A stretch of 15,207 nt of DNA from NCBI GenBank assembly GCA_002315825.1, contig DCIC01000062.1, positions 2,894 through 18,100 of the forward strand. The letters run 5' to 3'. Shown piece by piece: positions 14,801 through 15,207 of the stretch. Below the pieces are notes generated by a model, which worked only from the letters and a program-made list of their open reading frames with translations, did not search any database and was not told the DNA's origin. This DNA is from Bacteroidales bacterium UBA1736. Its GTDB lineage: Bacteria; Bacteroidota; Bacteroidia; Bacteroidales; UBA932. A program made the translations under genes and the position numbers. Within the stretch, counting starts at the first letter, position 1. The number at the start of each line of letters is the position of its first letter.

Positions 14801-15207
14801 AACCATTGTAGATCTTTTCCGCTTGAGTGCGGCGAAGTATCCTGACGATATCGCTGTTGTGGATGAAGTCGGCAGTCTGACTTATTCGGAGCTAGACAGG
14901 AAGTCCGATGTGCTCTGCGCGTATATTCTATCCAAGGGCGTAAAGAAGGAAGATTTTGTCGGCTTGATGTTCCCCAGAAGAAAAGAGTACACCATCGCCT
15001 TTTTGGCTGTATTCAAGAGTGGATGTGCATATCTTCCACTGGATTTTGAGTATCCTGTGGACCGGCTGCAGTATATGCTTGAGGATTCAAAGTCCCGGAT
15101 TCTGATTACTACCAAGGAAATATACAGGAATAAATCAAAAGAAGGCAGCTTGAATATCGACAATGTCATCTTTATTGATGACATCGATCTTGAGTCACCC
15201 TCAATTG
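8835..15207 (+). CDS. Non-ribosomal peptide synthetase, A-T-C-A-T-C-A, 3' end outside window
   Basis: One frame is open for 2124 codons to the window edge. The ATG at 8835 is the first in frame after a TAG at 8829. A1 (residues 1-450) has YTSGSTGTPKG at 139, YGMTE at 268 and the catalytic Lys442 in NGKVD. T1 (460-537) has LGGDS with carrier Ser499. C1 (548-970) has HHIIFDG with His672/His673. A2 (982-1465) has YTSGTTGKPKG, FSFDGS with Asp1178, YGPTE, YRTGDL and Lys1455. T2 (1474-1547) has the variant GMTS with Ser1508. C2 (1560-1972) has HHIIFDG with His1683/His1684. A3 starts at 1990 and is cut by the edge. It would activate and join at least three building blocks on phosphopantetheine arms in the cytoplasm. 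A1-T1 is a loading module with no C domain before it. A1 has Ile184 where amino-acid-activating domains have Asp, so its starter may be a carboxylic acid without an alpha-amino group. No release domain is visible. Confidence 0.97.
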   Translation, partial: MKTTKSYPQFLVDVLAQCKSNPDRICVTDAEGRNSTYGDFLEIVERTSGYLKEKEIGPGSFVVINLPNSMEYLAVEYGVWASGSAICPVSPLYPKARIDFITQHCEAALVVDSQIINDIKKAPRLSVLTPRSDIAAIFYTSGSTGTPKGVVHTFESLSHVDNFEEFASASKDDCFGLGAPLSFIACLFTVPYLRKGARVRLFPRTVMTDAALLQQSMDNDGITGTFLNPSALRQLDLSSNKTLKFVLTGSERVSNLASQGDYKLTCVYGMTETSAVVCFYDIDKKYDNTPVGKPTQDIQLKIMEDGEICLRGPLSPGYYKDPQRSAEVWRGGWFHTGDLGRELPDGNVVYINRKDWMVKINGQRVETGEIIHVMKQMPGVLEAIAKGFTSADGRQYIVGYYESDDLISDDALREFLAQRLAPYMIPSYFVRMRALPRNINGKVDVGSLQSPFEMSHFEDREIKAAQNDVQKQLCTAFETALGISPVSIDDDFFTLGGDSIRVMQMQNLCPALRLSSDLIYRNRTVAAIAEALEKEKPSVSDTSSMTDFPLSKTQEGIFVECMQRQGEAAYNNPILYRLADGIDPQRLAKACEIAVKAHPNVFASILTDENGNPVQRKNSSQDFSVKVEEMSDVTFDSMRPSLILPFNILKDRLFRIRVFKTDSTVWLFTDFHHIIFDGSSNVILLEDIEKAYRGEEVQKETYTGFDLAFDEKTRLGTSFFEDCKQWNINTFSGIDNTTLPDPDRFSETITFEKFEKDSTISAEAFFKAALNFGVTENVLSLGAFGYMLGVCSHAMTSAFTTVYNGRKSLDTVRTMSMLVKTLPVLCRWDASLTIGEYLQNVKDQLAGSMAYDLFSFSQICASTAYDSRVIFTWQDELLERNTFCDLPCEMSSLVDNATGEPFAVQLYKKNGTLSIRTEYRSNMYSRSYIESYIDCFENILHSLLVASKDDLTSSIQLVGDGQNSDLIRIGTGKPLTFNREDTFVSLFKKCVSKYPDNIAVVDENERITYRQLDESSDKIASYLVGQGVEKEDFVALMLPRLWFFPASYVACFKCGAAYVPIDYEYPLDRIQYMLEDSEAKILITTKSIYEQKCKEGKINVSKVLFVDQIPADIAVLDDLDRAEPQGLAYMIYTSGTTGKPKGVMIEHHSLTNFVYWFQDLLHTGPDTRIAEHTSFSFDGSMCDLMVSLCFGSELHILSSSIRKDLSQMYRYFNENGIHGCTFTTQLGIAMLKMYDLKLKYLIVGGEKLTPPSKSGVRLINCYGPTEFTVASSRYEVDFNDIPDNIPIGKAVPNTVSAIVDPLGRLLPRGLVGELVLIGSQLSRGYWHRPDITEQRFNPCPFIPGEKMYRTGDLVKWNEDGDLLYYGRIDTQIKLRGFRIELGEIESTINKYPLIRQAVVAVKEISGLQHLCAYYCSDSEIDNTDLRNFLSESLTDYMVPTAYVRLDSMPYTPNGKVDIRKLPLPEIKAEEIVGAQTQLEQQLLDITSEFLGNDAFGVTTNLVSMGMTSLGAISLSLLVEKKLDIKISSAKMLQNPTIRQWAQLLGEDKPSDEKAFEKRDYYPLTDNQTGIYIDWEQHRDSTQYNVPICFGFDGVDASSLEKAAQAFIHAHPHLKTRFKIIDGQTCQARRDSEKIEISVQKLDFLPGKSFFQKRVRPFDLFGGPLCRIEIFAYENKSWLFVDVHHIIFDGTSESIFATELIQALNGGQIEDENYTAFDYSLYYENWKKSEEYEKSQQYYTSLLDGAVSVSVPSSGNAEGKGMGRVCAEVEREPVRSVCRSVGVTENAFFLTAVTEVLHRFTRESNIVILTVSNGRSLSVLERSTGMFVQTLPVASHFTPRSVSEALTGMHHQVVETVSRDKYPFTKIVERNGVRTNILVAYQGDVLDTNLQVGGKAVEMTALTSDTAKIPVSINIVPGKERTALEFEYDKSLFCESDIKQLCNAVRSFAQNMAASPVQMQLGSIACVSADEASKLVKIGSGPKKEVDKSKTIVDLFRLSAAKYPDDIAVVDEVGSLTYSELDRKSDVLCAYILSKGVKKEDFVGLMFPRRKEYTIAFLAVFKSGCAYLPLDFEYPVDRLQYMLEDSKSRILITTKEIYRNKSKEGSLNIDNVIFIDDIDLESPSI

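Noticed and set aside
1..15207. tRNA, rRNA, CRISPR array, insertion sequence, integrase or phage genes
   Set aside because: I read for regularly spaced repeats, terminal inverted repeats and transposase or integrase motifs and saw none.

Overview
The window looks like a chromosomal segment of a Bacteroidota bacterium, most likely a Bacteroidales. The evidence is several TAnnTTTG-type -7 elements, no clear Shine-Dalgarno sequences before the starts, small secreted proteins with N-terminal signal peptides of the MK...AQ type, and the efflux gene set. I cannot name the genus. No rRNA, tRNA, CRISPR array or insertion sequence was seen, and no gap between genes exceeds 300 bases.

Layout. The left end (1-377, minus strand) is the start of an EamA/DMT-type membrane transporter that runs off the window. 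Two small exported proteins follow on the minus strand: a Gly/Met/Pro-rich Spy/CpxP-like protein (547-1098) and an Ala/Ser/Asn-rich protein of unknown function (1185-1682). Hairpin/T-run structures separate them. Next, reading leftward from 6598, is a tight four-gene efflux operon: TolC-family outer membrane protein, HlyD-family membrane fusion protein, and two ABC-2 permeases. A TetR-type regulator (6683-7243, plus strand) diverges from it, and the 84-base shared intergenic region holds a 6-8-6 inverted repeat that is a good operator candidate.

To the right, on the plus strand, lies a predicted lipoprotein of the choloylglycine hydrolase-like Ntn-hydrolase superfamily (7327-8691), closed by a strong terminator. 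A long non-ribosomal peptide synthetase gene (8835 to beyond 15207) then runs open to the window edge with domain order A-T-C-A-T-C-A(partial).

How the genes may work together (inference). This could be a biosynthetic cluster for an acylated or aryl-capped small peptide. The NRPS starts with an adenylation-thiolation loading module whose A domain lacks the aspartate that normally binds an alpha-amino group. The exported amide hydrolase could trim or inactivate the product. The TetR-controlled TolC/HlyD/ABC-2 system could export it. Adjacency supports this, but nothing in the sequence proves that the efflux operon and the NRPS belong to one pathway.
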